64,000 bases of DNA from Gilvibacter sediminis (GCF_028561565.1 NZ_JAQQTE010000004.1:1-64000); one strand, 5' to 3'; positions 50,211-59,694 are shown, counted from the stretch's first letter. A program made the numbers and translations. The notes: generated by a model from the sequence alone, not told the origin.

Positions 50211-50927
50211 ATGGAAACGGAAAATAAAAAAATCTTATTGGTCGAAGACGACCCGAATTTCGGAACAGTCCTTAAGGACTATTTGGCAATGAACGAGTAC
50301 GATGTAACCCATGCTAAGAACGGGATGGAAGGCTTCGAAAAGTTTAAAAAGGACAATTTTGATCTGTGTATCCTCGATGTGATGATGCCGTATAAAGACG
50401 GTTTTACCTTGGCTAAGGAGATCCGCGAGAAGAACAAAGATGTGCCAATCATCTTCCTTACGGCGAAAGCATTAAAAGAAGACGTACTTAAAGGATATAA
50501 GGTTGGAGCAGATGACTACTTGAACAAACCTTTTGATTCAGAGGTGTTATTGATGAAGATCAAAGCGATCATCCAACGTAAAGCCACAGATTCGCTATCA
50601 GACAGCAAGCAGTTTGAATTCCAGATCGGGAAGTTCCACTTGAATTCTAAACTTCGCTTTTTGTCTTACAACAAAGAGGAGCCGAGCAAACTGTCTCCAA
50701 AAGAGAACGACCTATTGCGTTTGTTGGCGCTTCACAAAAACGATCTCATGCCACGTGAATTGGCGCTTACCAAGATCTGGAGAGACGACAATTACTTTAC
50801 CTCACGCTCTATGGACGTATATATTGCCAAGCTGCGTAAGTATTTGAGTAAAGATGATGGCGTAGAGATCTTGAACATCCACGGAGAAGGATTCCGTTTG
50901 GTGGTCAAAGACGAAGTAGAAAACTAG
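50211..50927 (+). CDS. OmpR-family response regulator (RprY-like)
   Basis: 238 residues. Receiver with acidic pair ED(12-13), phosphoacceptor Asp56 in CILDVMMPYKDG and Lys in NKPFDSE, then a winged-helix DNA-binding domain (about 130-235; SPKENDLLRLLALHKNDLMPRELALTKIW). It starts 2 bp after the kinase gene. It overlaps convergent miaA by 4 bp. Confidence 0.94.
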   Translation: METENKKILLVEDDPNFGTVLKDYLAMNEYDVTHAKNGMEGFEKFKKDNFDLCILDVMMPYKDGFTLAKEIREKNKDVPIIFLTAKALKEDVLKGYKVGADDYLNKPFDSEVLLMKIKAIIQRKATDSLSDSKQFEFQIGKFHLNSKLRFLSYNKEEPSKLSPKENDLLRLLALHKNDLMPRELALTKIWRDDNYFTSRSMDVYIAKLRKYLSKDDGVEILNIHGEGFRLVVKDEVEN

Positions 50928-51853
50928 TCACGCTTTAAAAGCGCATCGTTTTTTGCCTGAATTTCGGCAATGATGGTGTCTGCTGGAGTTTGATAGTCAA
51001 ACCAATGGATCTGCGGATCCTTTCTGAGCCAAGTCAGTTGCCTTTTGGCAAAACGCCTTGTGTTCTGTTTGATAGCGTCTACTGCGTCCTGCAACGGTAT
51101 ATCCGTTTCCAAATGACCGATCAGTTCGCGATAGCCCACGGTTTGTAGCGCATTGAGCTCTTTATATGATAACAGGCCTTTTACCTCGTGTAAGAGGCCT
51201 TCTTGCATCATAAGATCAACGCGTTGATTGATTCTGTCGTAGATCACCGCTCTATCTGCAGTGAGTCCGATTTTAATGGTTTGGAAATCACGTGGCTTTG
51301 GCGCTTGGTTTCTATAGCTACTAAAGCTGTTTCCACTACTTCTAATGACTTCCAAAGCACGGATCAAGCGGTGTGGATTCTGTAGGTCAACCTGCTTGTA
51401 ATATTCAGGGTCTTTTGCCAAAAGTTCCTCCTGTAATGCGATAATCCCTTCATGCTCTAATTGCTCAGTGAGTGCTGTTCTAACGCCTTCGGAAACTTCT
51501 GGGAATGAATCTAGGCCTCGGGTCACGGCATCTACATAAAGTCCCGAACCTCCTGCCATGACCACCACCTTGTGTTCTTTGTAAAGCTCCTCCAAAAGGG
51601 CGAGAGCATCTCGCTCAAAATCGCCTACACTATAAGGGTCTTGAACAGAAAGGTGTTGAATGAAATGATGCGGTGCTGCGGCCAATTCTTCTGGAGTTGG
51701 AACCGCGGTACCTATGCGCATCTCTTTAAAGAATTGTCGGGAATCGGCAGAAATGATCTCGGTATCAAAGTGATTGGCCAATTTGATGGCTAAGGCTGTT
51801 TTGCCAATTGCTGTAGGTCCAACAATCGTGAGTAATACCTTGGGATTGCTCAT
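50924..51853 (-). CDS. miaA: tRNA dimethylallyltransferase
   Basis: 309 residues. P-loop VGPTAIGKTALAIKLA (11-26), SADSRQFFKEMRIGTAVP, MAGGSGLYVDAVTRGLD and the C-terminal RRFAKRQLTWLRKDPQIHWF. It prenylates A37 of tRNAs reading U. Three bases separate it from the upstream channel gene. Confidence 0.96.
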   Translation of the reverse strand: MSNPKVLLTIVGPTAIGKTALAIKLANHFDTEIISADSRQFFKEMRIGTAVPTPEELAAAPHHFIQHLSVQDPYSVGDFERDALALLEELYKEHKVVVMAGGSGLYVDAVTRGLDSFPEVSEGVRTALTEQLEHEGIIALQEELLAKDPEYYKQVDLQNPHRLIRALEVIRSSGNSFSSYRNQAPKPRDFQTIKIGLTADRAVIYDRINQRVDLMMQEGLLHEVKGLLSYKELNALQTVGYRELIGHLETDIPLQDAVDAIKQNTRRFAKRQLTWLRKDPQIHWFDYQTPADTIIAEIQAKNDALLKRD

Positions 51854-51856
51854 GAA

Positions 51857-52699
51857 TTATTTGTCGTTGGGGAAGAGATCTTCTCCGCAGTTAAAACAGT
51901 GTTTAGCCCCGTCTCTATGATCCGATTTTCCGCAATATCTGCAGCTTTGGGTATTGGTGTTGATCACCTTGGTATTGCGCGCATATTCAGCACTAATAAT
52001 ACCCGTAGGCACCGCGATGATGCCGTAACCCATGATCATAATCACCGCAGAGAGCAGCTGTCCTAATGGAGTTACCGGCGCAATATCGCCATAACCTACC
52101 GTGGTCAAGGTTACGATACACCAATAGATGCTGATTGGGATATTTCTAAATCCGCTTTCTTCTCCTTCAATAAAATACATCAGGGTTCCTGCAATGATAG
52201 AAACTATGAGTACTGCAAAAAGAAAGATGGAGATCTTGGCCCAACTGTGTTTTATGGCGCGTGCCAGTTTGTTAGATTCACCCACATAGCGGGTGACCTT
52301 TAGAATTCTAAAGATTCGCAACAAGCGCAAGGCTCGCACAGTAACCAAGGCTTGGGTTCCTCCCAAAAAGAGCGATAAATACAAAGGAATGGTCGCCAAG
52401 AAGTCAATGATCCCATAAAAACTAAAGATATAATGGGACGGTTTTTTGATACTGATGATCCGAAGAATGTATTCAATGGTAAAAAAGATGGTCAGTACCC
52501 ATTCTCCAATTAGGAGCAGGTCGTGGTATTTCTCGTCAATTGAAGCTACGCTCTCCATCATGACAAAGACTATGCTCAGCACGATCAAGATTAATAGGAT
52601 GACATCAAAGGTCTTGCCGGCCGGAGTATCGGCTTCGTAGATCACCTCGTGGATACGGCTGCGCCAAGATCCGCTTTTATTGGGTTTTTGCTCCTTCAC
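51857..52699 (-). CDS. voltage-gated potassium channel with C-terminal zinc ribbon
   Basis: 280 residues, a six-helix Kv-type channel. The S4 voltage sensor VRALRLLRIFRILKVTR (121-137) has Arg/Lys every third residue; the selectivity filter TVGYGD is at 200-205, and S6 ends in IIAVPTGIISAEYA. An uncommon C-terminal CRYC...CFNC motif (Cys253, 256, 268, 271) could bind zinc. It probably conducts K+ across the inner membrane. Confidence 0.92.
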   Translation of the reverse strand: MKEQKPNKSGSWRSRIHEVIYEADTPAGKTFDVILLILIVLSIVFVMMESVASIDEKYHDLLLIGEWVLTIFFTIEYILRIISIKKPSHYIFSFYGIIDFLATIPLYLSLFLGGTQALVTVRALRLLRIFRILKVTRYVGESNKLARAIKHSWAKISIFLFAVLIVSIIAGTLMYFIEGEESGFRNIPISIYWCIVTLTTVGYGDIAPVTPLGQLLSAVIMIMGYGIIAVPTGIISAEYARNTKVINTNTQSCRYCGKSDHRDGAKHCFNCGEDLFPNDK

Positions 52700-52725
52700 C
52701 CTGTAAATTTAATAGAAAAATTAAG

Positions 52726-54117
52726 CTAGTTAAAATTAGAGCCGTTTTGAAGCTGCTCCAAAGGGATTACTTTCAGTACTTTTTTTCGCCTTAAGAACGA
52801 ATGTATGATGTGCTGGGCATCCCGATTGTCTTCCATGGGAGAGATGATAGAGCGCAGAATCTCCAAGTTGTTGATCTGATAATTCAAATTGAAAAACCCA
52901 AAACCTTTATAGCTCCCTTGCTCAATCAGAATTACCGAACGCTCGTCCACCTCACGGCCATGGTCAATTATCACCATGTTCTGATTCTCATAACTGTGCA
53001 TGTCCAAAAATCGCTCCACACGGGCATTGTATTCCGCCACAGGCTCCTCTCCAATACAGGCGCCAAAACATTCCTTAATGGTCTGTAAAAAACAAGGTCC
53101 TGCTGTTTTGTGAAGCCCAGTGTGTTTTTGACACAGTTGATGTTGCTCCGTGATCTTAAAGAGCTGTGATTTGGCTTGCTGGTAATTGGTAAAGGTGGTT
53201 ATTGCCGGTTTATCTAAATTCGTCTTTTCAATTTTGAATTGTAAATAACCAGCTTCGTCTTTGGTAAGTCCTAATTGGTAATTGTAAATCGTTTTTCGCA
53301 ACGCCCTATTGTAAACAGGTTTGTTGCGTTTGATCTCTTCGGATTCTTTGAGCTGCGCGATTAGATCACTACCCGTTGCCTCATAGGTCACTGCAGCAAC
53401 TTCTAATTGGATCTTTTTAGATTTCCTGTTGTCTGAGGTAAAATGCTGATTCAGTCGCTTTTTGATATTCCGACTCTTGCCAATGTAAATGATGCTTCCG
53501 TCCTCCCGATGCATATAGTAAACACCGGTCACAGAAGGAGTAGCTTCAATCATATCGAGCAGTTTAGGCTCCAATTGTCGTTTGGCTTCCATTCTCACCG
53601 TCTGACTGATGATCTCTTTTTTCTGATCCTTGGTGAGCAGCAGTTTAAAAAGACTCACCGTAGCCTTGGCATCACCTGCTGCGCGGTGCCTGTCGCTTAA
53701 AGGAATACCTAAAGAGCGCACCAATTTCCCCAAACTATAGGAGGGCATGTCTGGGATCAGCTTTTTAGATAATTCTACAGTACACAACGATTCGCGTTGA
53801 TAATCATAACCCAAACGATCAAATTCTGTTCTGAGGATGCGCGTGTCGAACTGCGCGTTGTGTGCCACCAAAATACAGCCTTCGGTGATCTCAATGATCC
53901 GTTTGGCCACTTCATAGAATTTTGGCGCATTGCGAAGCATCTCATTATTGATGCCTGTAAGATTCACGACAAAAGGTTGGATCTTGCGCTCCGGATTCAC
54001 CAAACTGATAAACTGATCCACTACCTCGTGGCCGTCAAATTTATAGATAGCGATCTCGGTAATACCTTCTTCATTGTATTTCCCGCCCGTGGTCTCTATG
54101 TCTAGAATCGCATACAT
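52726..54117 (-). CDS. DnaQ-like exonuclease fused to GIY-YIG nuclease domain
   Basis: 463 residues from ATG 54117. The DEDDh exonuclease has DIETTG, HNAQFD and HRAAGDAKAT (about 4-165). A GIY-YIG domain follows (TGVYYMHREDGSIIYIGKSRNIKKRLNQHF, about 195-280), then a UvrC-like region with CQKHTGLHKTAGPC. This resembles epsilon/UvrC fusions (Cho-like), implying excision repair or exonuclease proofreading. The longer frame to 54228 lies in the YggS gene. Starts overlap by 4 bp (ATGA). Confidence 0.9.
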   Translation of the reverse strand: MYAILDIETTGGKYNEEGITEIAIYKFDGHEVVDQFISLVNPERKIQPFVVNLTGINNEMLRNAPKFYEVAKRIIEITEGCILVAHNAQFDTRILRTEFDRLGYDYQRESLCTVELSKKLIPDMPSYSLGKLVRSLGIPLSDRHRAAGDAKATVSLFKLLLTKDQKKEIISQTVRMEAKRQLEPKLLDMIEATPSVTGVYYMHREDGSIIYIGKSRNIKKRLNQHFTSDNRKSKKIQLEVAAVTYEATGSDLIAQLKESEEIKRNKPVYNRALRKTIYNYQLGLTKDEAGYLQFKIEKTNLDKPAITTFTNYQQAKSQLFKITEQHQLCQKHTGLHKTAGPCFLQTIKECFGACIGEEPVAEYNARVERFLDMHSYENQNMVIIDHGREVDERSVILIEQGSYKGFGFFNLNYQINNLEILRSIISPMEDNRDAQHIIHSFLRRKKVLKVIPLEQLQNGSNFN

Positions 54118-54773
54118 CAATGATAATTGCGGGCACCGAATATGGCACTCCCAACTCGAACCATGGTGCTCCCTGCTGCAATGGCAATAGGGTAGTCGCC
54201 ACTCATTCCCATGGAGAGAACATTCCAAGATTCAGATTGTTGGTGTGCGTCGAACTTTTCTTTTAAAATGTTGAATTCGCGTTGGAGCTGCTGCTCATCG
54301 TCTGTGAAGGTAGCCATGCCCATAAGCCCTACAATTTGGACGTTATTGAGCCCTAATGCTTTTTTCTCATCGATCAATGCTGATAATTGCTGTGGAGGAA
54401 GTCCGAATTTACTATCCTCTTTAGCGATCTTGAGTTGGATCAAACAGTTGATCACCCGGTCGTGCTTTTTTGCTTGCTTATTGATCTCTTTAAGCAGCTT
54501 AATACTGTCCACAGCATGGATCAAACTCACAAAAGGCGCCATATATTTGACCTTGTTGGTCTGCACGTGGCCAATCATATGCCATTCAATGTCCTTGGGG
54601 AGCTGTTCCCATTTTGCCGCCATTTCTTGAATCTTGTTCTCTCCAAAAATTCGTTGTCCGGCATCATAGGCTTCCTGCAGATCTTCCACGGGTTTAGTCT
54701 TAGATACTGCAACTAGTGTGACTTGCTCCGGGAGCTTTTCCTTGAATTGTTTTATGTTTTCTGATATACTCAT
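54117..54773 (-). CDS. yggS: YggS/PLPBP pyridoxal phosphate homeostasis protein
   Basis: 218 residues. The PLP lysine is Lys25 in LVAVSKTKP; GENKIQEMAAKWEQLP, WHMIGHVQTNKVK and LSMGMSGDYPIAIAAGSTMVRVGSAIFG are diagnostic. The protein buffers PLP in the cytoplasm and has no known catalytic activity. It stands directly after the DUF1015 gene. Confidence 0.95.
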   Translation of the reverse strand: MSISENIKQFKEKLPEQVTLVAVSKTKPVEDLQEAYDAGQRIFGENKIQEMAAKWEQLPKDIEWHMIGHVQTNKVKYMAPFVSLIHAVDSIKLLKEINKQAKKHDRVINCLIQLKIAKEDSKFGLPPQQLSALIDEKKALGLNNVQIVGLMGMATFTDDEQQLQREFNILKEKFDAHQQSESWNVLSMGMSGDYPIAIAAGSTMVRVGSAIFGARNYH

Positions 54774-56009
54774 TTAGAATTCATAAACCGTTATACCCGA
54801 TCGTAATTTGGGCAAAATATAAGTGCTTTTTGGTGGCATGGTCAATTGTTGGTCAGCTACTGCTTTTAGTTCTTCCACATCAACAGGGACCATACTAAAA
54901 CCAAGAGCGTATTTACCAGAGTCTACAGCATCTTTAATGCTGAACTGACCTTCCCGCTCGCTGTGATAGCCTAAGCGCTTATCTGTCCGCGGATCTTTTA
55001 TTCCTAAAATTGGCTGTAAAATAGTATCCAATAGCAATTGAGAATCCAAGGCCTGCAAGGCATCTTTAAATTCCACTTTGAATTTACGCAAATAGAGCGA
55101 ATAATACTCACCGTCTAAATACATTCCAAAATGGTGTTTTTTACTAGGCTGATATGGGCTCACGCCGCGATTCTCAATTCTAAAGTACTCGTCTAACTTT
55201 ATGAGTAAGGCCTCTTTGCTCAGTCCATTTAAATCCTTCACCATGCGGTAAAAGGCTTCGATACGCAGATCACTCTCTGGGATCAAATAGCTCATAAAAT
55301 AATTATAACTATCGCTGCCTTCTCCCATAGCGCTTCCCTGCATTTGCGCTGCTAAACGCACCGAACTCGCACAGCGGTGATGGCCGTCTGCAATATAGAT
55401 CTGAGACATTTCCGCAAAACACGCTTTAATACCTTTTACATGCGCAGCATCGCTCACAGGCCAAAGGTAATGGGTGTCTCTAAAAGTAGTAGTGAATTCG
55501 TATTCCGCACGTACCTGAACCACCTCGTCCATAATATCTTCTAAAGGATCGCTGGCTGGGTAGGTAAGTAGCACGGGTTCTGCATTGAATCCTACCGTAT
55601 GCAAGTATTCGGTGAACAAGGTCTCGCGCTGCGCTAAAGTATCCTCATGTCTTTTTACAATATTGTTTTGATAATCGGCTGTGCTGACTGCTGCTATGAT
55701 TCCTCGGTAGGTGTGCCCATCTCTATCAATGATCTGATAAACATAATAACTGGGCTGCGGGTCTTGGATCAGATTGCCTTCTTCTTTAAACTCCAAATAC
55801 CGATTGCGAACCATCTCAAAACGCTCTTTCCCAGAGAGTTTCTTTTGGTATTTAAAACCGGGATTAATGATGTGCAAGAAAGAGAACGGATTGGCTTTCA
55901 TACGGGCATTCCGCTCGGTTGGCAAGTAGGTGTCATAAGACCTGCTGACCATAATACTGACCAGTTCGCGTGCCGGCCTTACTGCGGCAAAAGGACGAAC
56001 ATCAGCCAT
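54774..56009 (-). CDS. DUF1015 family protein
   Basis: 411 residues. RPFAAVRPARELVSIMVSRSYDTY, NPFSFLHIINPG, YYVYQIIDRDGHTYRGIIAAVSTADYQ and IYIADGHHRCASSVRLA (a His/Asp-rich conserved motif) identify DUF1015. It is often next to serine/phosphoserine genes in other phyla; no such gene is here. Function unknown. It lies 3 bp downstream of the dehydrogenase gene. Confidence 0.92.
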   Translation of the reverse strand: MADVRPFAAVRPARELVSIMVSRSYDTYLPTERNARMKANPFSFLHIINPGFKYQKKLSGKERFEMVRNRYLEFKEEGNLIQDPQPSYYVYQIIDRDGHTYRGIIAAVSTADYQNNIVKRHEDTLAQRETLFTEYLHTVGFNAEPVLLTYPASDPLEDIMDEVVQVRAEYEFTTTFRDTHYLWPVSDAAHVKGIKACFAEMSQIYIADGHHRCASSVRLAAQMQGSAMGEGSDSYNYFMSYLIPESDLRIEAFYRMVKDLNGLSKEALLIKLDEYFRIENRGVSPYQPSKKHHFGMYLDGEYYSLYLRKFKVEFKDALQALDSQLLLDTILQPILGIKDPRTDKRLGYHSEREGQFSIKDAVDSGKYALGFSMVPVDVEELKAVADQQLTMPPKSTYILPKLRSGITVYEF

Positions 56010-56012
56010 AGA

Positions 56013-56900
56013 CTATGCAAACATTGCTGCGACCTTTTCGGCCTTGCGACTTTCTGAATAATCGTAGAATCCTTCGCCACTCTTAACTCCTAGTTTCCCA
56101 GCCATTACCATATTGACAAGTAGTGGGCAAGGAGCGTACTTAGGATTCTTAAAGCCTTCATACATTACATTCAGAATAGAAAGGCATACATCGAGTCCAA
56201 TAAAATCTGCCAATTGTAAAGGTCCCATTGGGTGGGCCATTCCGAGCTTCATTACCGTGTCGATCTCATGAACTCCGGCAACTCCGTTGTAAAGCGTTTC
56301 AATAGCCTCATTGATCATCGGCATCAAAATACGGTTGGCTACAAATCCAGGATAGTCATTTACCTCTACAGGAACCTTGTTGAGTTTCTTAGAGATCTCT
56401 GCTACCGTAGTATAGGTTTCTTGGCTGGTGTTGTATCCTTTGATGATCTCTACCAATTTCATGATCGGTACCGGGTTCATAAAGTGCATTCCAATCACCA
56501 TTTCAGGCCGAGAAGTTACTGCAGCGATCTGTGTAATGGAGATCGATGAGGTGTTGGTCGCCAAAATGGTATCGTCTGGACAAAGCTTGTCCAAATCTTC
56601 GAAGATCTTGAGCTTTAGATTTACGTTCTCTGTAGCCGCTTCTACTACCAAACTCGCGTATTCTACACCTTCTTCTAAACTGGTGTAGGTGGTAATGTTA
56701 CCAAGGGTACGCGCTTTGTCTTCTTCGCTGATCTTTTCTTTAGCGACCATTCGGTCCAAATTCTTGGTAATGGTGGCCATTCCTCGGTCCAATGAAGCTT
56801 GGGAAATATCAATCAGTTGTACTTTATAATCGAATTGGGCAAAAGTGTGGGCAATTCCATTACCCATAGTTCCTGCACCGATTACGGCTACATTCTTCAT
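56013..56900 (-). CDS. 3-hydroxybutyryl/3-hydroxyacyl-CoA dehydrogenase
   Basis: 295 residues. NAD-binding GAGTMGNGIAHTFA (8-21), a conserved MHFMNPVPIMKLVEIIKG with the catalytic His, and DYPGFVANRILMPMINEA. It oxidises 3-hydroxyacyl-CoA or reduces acetoacetyl-CoA; the PaaH/Hbd family does both. Direction cannot be told. It forms a run with DUF1015, yggS and the exonuclease fusion. Confidence 0.93.
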   Translation of the reverse strand: MKNVAVIGAGTMGNGIAHTFAQFDYKVQLIDISQASLDRGMATITKNLDRMVAKEKISEEDKARTLGNITTYTSLEEGVEYASLVVEAATENVNLKLKIFEDLDKLCPDDTILATNTSSISITQIAAVTSRPEMVIGMHFMNPVPIMKLVEIIKGYNTSQETYTTVAEISKKLNKVPVEVNDYPGFVANRILMPMINEAIETLYNGVAGVHEIDTVMKLGMAHPMGPLQLADFIGLDVCLSILNVMYEGFKNPKYAPCPLLVNMVMAGKLGVKSGEGFYDYSESRKAEKVAAMFA

Positions 56901-56912
56901 ATATACTGTATT

Positions 56913-57878
56913 CTAGTTGTTAAAGTTTTCAATGACTTGCATGGCCAGGCGCAAGGCCTCAGTACCTTGATGCAAGCTCACAATTGGTGTTTTATCATCT
57001 TTGATGGCTTCTGCAAAAGTGTTGAGCTCATCCAAGATGGCATTGTTAGGCGTCACCTCCGGATTGTCAAAGTAGATCTGCTTTTTATCGCCATCGGCAT
57101 TGGTCAGGATCATGGCAAAGTCGTCTGGAGTCTCTGGAGCGTCCATCATTTTTACCACCTCGCATTTTTTCTCTAAAAAGTCTACAGATATATAGGCATC
57201 CTTCTGGAAAAAGCGACTCTTGCGCATATTCTTCAGTGAAATTCTGCTGGCCGTTAGGTTGGCAATACAACCGTTCTCAAATTCGATGCGTGCGTTTGCA
57301 ATGTCTGGTGTAGAGCTGATCACAGAAACTCCATTGGAGGTCACACTCTTAACCGGTGATTTGACCACACTCAAGATCACGTCAATATCGTGGATCATCA
57401 AGTCGAGTACTACAGAAACGTCTGTTCCTCTTGGGTTGAATTCTGCCAAGCGGTGACTTTCAATGAACATCGGGTTGTCAAATCGATCCACGACAGCTCT
57501 AAAAGCTGGATTGAATCGTTCAACTTGTCCCACCTGTCCACGAACCTTGTGCTTTTTTGCCAAAGCTCTTAAGGTTTCCGCCTCTTCTACCGTCGTGGTA
57601 ATGGGTTTTTCAATGAACAAATGCTTTCCGGCTTCGATGACCTTTTTGGCAGTATCAAAATGATATAGCGTAGGCGTTACTACGTCCACCATATCACAGT
57701 CCTCAATAAGGGCTTCTAATGAAGGATAGGCTTTGTAGCCAAATTCTTCGGTGATGGCAGCAGCCTGCTTTGGGTCTGCGTCGTAGAATCCCATCAACTC
57801 GTATTGATTGGATTCTTGCAATAGTTTTAAATGGATCTTTCCCAGATGCCCAGCACCTGCAACACCGGCTTTAAGCAT
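56913..57878 (-). CDS. Gfo/Idh/MocA family oxidoreductase
   Basis: 321 residues without signal peptide. LKAGVAGAGHLGKIHLKLLQES (Rossmann), DVVTPTLYHFDTAKKVIEAGKHLFIEKPITTT (EKP motif) and GTDVSVVLDLMIHDIDVILS. Substrate unknown; a role in sugar-nucleotide or cyclitol metabolism is typical for the family. The enzyme sits 12 bp ahead of the 3-hydroxyacyl-CoA dehydrogenase. Confidence 0.9.
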   Translation of the reverse strand: MLKAGVAGAGHLGKIHLKLLQESNQYELMGFYDADPKQAAAITEEFGYKAYPSLEALIEDCDMVDVVTPTLYHFDTAKKVIEAGKHLFIEKPITTTVEEAETLRALAKKHKVRGQVGQVERFNPAFRAVVDRFDNPMFIESHRLAEFNPRGTDVSVVLDLMIHDIDVILSVVKSPVKSVTSNGVSVISSTPDIANARIEFENGCIANLTASRISLKNMRKSRFFQKDAYISVDFLEKKCEVVKMMDAPETPDDFAMILTNADGDKKQIYFDNPEVTPNNAILDELNTFAEAIKDDKTPIVSLHQGTEALRLAMQVIENFNN

Positions 57879-58038
57879 AGTTTTTGATTGTTGATTTTGA
57901 CTGCAAATAGCGCAGATTTACCTACCCCAATTGCCTTAACAAAAATAGCATTTATTCCCCGAACTACACAGGATAAATCGGCTGTGATTTTTGCAGGAAA
58001 GCTTTTTGTTCGTTTTCTTTGTGAGACTCAAATTAACC

Positions 58039-58680
58039 GTGAAAGATTCCTTCAAACATCAAGGCAAACGCAAACAATTGGTCGATGTGATCAAAGCCAA
58101 AGGTATTGCCGATCCTGCAGTTCTAGACGCTATTGGTAAGATCCCGAGGCATTTGTTTATGGATTCCAGCTTTTTAGATCACGCATATGCCGATAAGGCT
58201 TTCCCTATTGCTGCGGATCAGACCATTTCACAACCCTATACCGTAGCGCGTCAAAGCGAACTTTTACAAGTCAAGCCAGGAGATAAGATCTTGGAAATAG
58301 GCACGGGGAGTGGCTATCAAACGGCCGTACTTATGGAAATGGGCGCGACGGTCTTTACCATTGAGCGACAAAATGAACTATTCAAAAAAACGCAGCTCTT
58401 CTTGCCTAAATTGGGCTATCGCCCCAAACGACTGATTTTTGGAGATGGCTATAAAGGCTTGCCAGAATTTGCGCCTTTCAACGGAGTGATCGTTACGGCT
58501 GGAGCTCCTTTTGTACCCAAACCACTCATGGCACAGCTCGCCATTGGCGGACGTTTGGTGATTCCTGTAGGCGAGAAGGTACAGATCATGACCGTCTACT
58601 CCCGCGAATCCGAAACTAAATTTGTCAAGAAAGAATACGGCGAGTTCCGCTTTGTGCCGCTTTTGGAGGATAAGAACTAG
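58039..58680 (+). CDS. pcm: protein-L-isoaspartate O-methyltransferase
   Basis: 213 residues from GTG 58039 (product begins with KDSFKHQGKRKQLVDVI, the family N-terminus). SAM loop ILEIGTGSGYQTAVL; also FPIAADQTISQPYTVARQSELL and VTAGAPFVPKPLM. It repairs isoaspartyl damage in proteins. GTG 58021 or 57991 would add residues with no family similarity. Confidence 0.92.
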   Translation: MKDSFKHQGKRKQLVDVIKAKGIADPAVLDAIGKIPRHLFMDSSFLDHAYADKAFPIAADQTISQPYTVARQSELLQVKPGDKILEIGTGSGYQTAVLMEMGATVFTIERQNELFKKTQLFLPKLGYRPKRLIFGDGYKGLPEFAPFNGVIVTAGAPFVPKPLMAQLAIGGRLVIPVGEKVQIMTVYSRESETKFVKKEYGEFRFVPLLEDKN

Positions 58681-58685
58681 TCGTT

Positions 58686-59042
58686 CTACTGGGGAATCAG
58701 CTCAATATTTTTTTCATCACCATTTGCTGAAACGTATAATGTTTCTAACTTTTCTCCGTAGATAGAATCTTTTATGTACAGCACAACGAAATGTGATTTA
58801 TTCAGCTGTTTTTCGTAGTACCCCTCACTATTGGTAGTAACCCTAAATTGTTCCTGTAAGGCATAGCTTTGATCTGGGCTGTCGTCATAAGCCCAATTCT
58901 CTACCATGATTTCCAAACCAGTGATTGGCTTTTTGGTCACCCAGTCGGTGACCTTGCCGTAGACCACGACGTCTTTATAATCTCTTTGGCAGGACAGCGA
59001 GAAAACACTTAGTAAGAGCAATATGTAAATGTGTGGTTTCAT
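58686..59042 (-). CDS. small lipoprotein with carboxypeptidase-regulatory-like fold
   Basis: 118 residues. Lipobox SLSC gives Cys18. VVVYGKVTDWVTKKPITGLEIMVENW...VTTNSEGYYEKQL is a CarboxypepD_reg-like beta-sandwich. Function unknown. It overlaps the MarR gene by 4 bp, so it belongs to the cysteine-rich operon. Confidence 0.75.
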   Translation of the reverse strand: MKPHIYILLLLSVFSLSCQRDYKDVVVYGKVTDWVTKKPITGLEIMVENWAYDDSPDQSYALQEQFRVTTNSEGYYEKQLNKSHFVVLYIKDSIYGEKLETLYVSANGDEKNIELIPQ

Positions 59043-59641
59043 TGAGTTTCAAACTCTGGGCAATCTAGTCTCAAGTCCTCTGTCTTAAGAGGCATTTCAA
59101 GAAGTTGGCAATAGTAGGTGTCTTTATTTTGGTCGAAAAATTTACAAGCCTGACACTGACGCTGTACTTTGATAATACCTTTTTTATGGAGTCCAAAGAT
59201 CATTTGACTAATGGCTTCGAAAACAATTTTTGATTTTTCTGGCCCAAGATCATTCACTTCCTTAGAAATTTCTTTGTCAAAGCTGGCAATACTTTCCAGT
59301 TTCTGCAGTGCTACAGGGGTAGGTTTGAGCCAATAACTCCGTTGATCTGAAGCAGAAGGTATTTTTTGAAGCAATTCTTTATTTACTAGGACTCGAACTG
59401 CATCGCTAATGGTGGCTTTAGTCACATTGAATTCCAATGCGAGATAACTCACCGTATTGTAATTGGAATCGTGATTAGAGCAAAATAATAGTATTTGTAT
59501 TTGAATAGGACTTATACCATGAGTTTTAGCTTGATCCCACAATAAATGACGAAAACTTTCTCCAAGCCTTTCGAGGCCTGAAACAACCTTAAGGTTGAGG
59601 TCACTATTTTGATGTTCTGGTTTGAATCTTGATTTTGCCAT
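59039..59641 (-). CDS. MarR-family regulator with C-terminal four-cysteine cluster
   Basis: 200 residues. The winged helix is VSYLALEFNVTKATISDAVRVLVNKELL...SYWLKPTP (about 62-110). After it come four Cys: C163-X2-C166-X11-C178-X15-C194, not part of ordinary MarR proteins and suited to bind a metal or Fe-S cluster; C54 is separate. It probably senses redox state or metal and controls its own operon; TTAGnATTCCTnA sites lie at 60708-60726 and 59678-59690. Confidence 0.82.
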   Translation of the reverse strand: MAKSRFKPEHQNSDLNLKVVSGLERLGESFRHLLWDQAKTHGISPIQIQILLFCSNHDSNYNTVSYLALEFNVTKATISDAVRVLVNKELLQKIPSASDQRSYWLKPTPVALQKLESIASFDKEISKEVNDLGPEKSKIVFEAISQMIFGLHKKGIIKVQRQCQACKFFDQNKDTYYCQLLEMPLKTEDLRLDCPEFETQ

Positions 59642-59646
59642 AAAAA

Positions 59647-59690
59647 TGTCCTGCCACGCTAAGGTAGCAGGACAAGGTTAGTATTCCTAA
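59647..59690. promoter_or_regulatory. hairpin and second operator-like site in the DUF2024-MarR spacer
   Basis: TGTCCTGC/GCAGGACA forms an 8-bp hairpin (59647-59674). TTAGTATTCCTAA (59678-59690) is a near palindrome resembling the promoter site of the operon (TTAGGATTCCTTA). It may give the MarR gene separate control. Confidence 0.4.
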
Positions 59691-59694
59691 TAAA

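Noticed and set aside
57991-58038. N-terminal extension of pcm
   Set aside because: Hydrophobic FLFVFFVRL residues could suggest a signal peptide, but Pcm is cytoplasmic and family similarity begins at KDSFKHQGKR.
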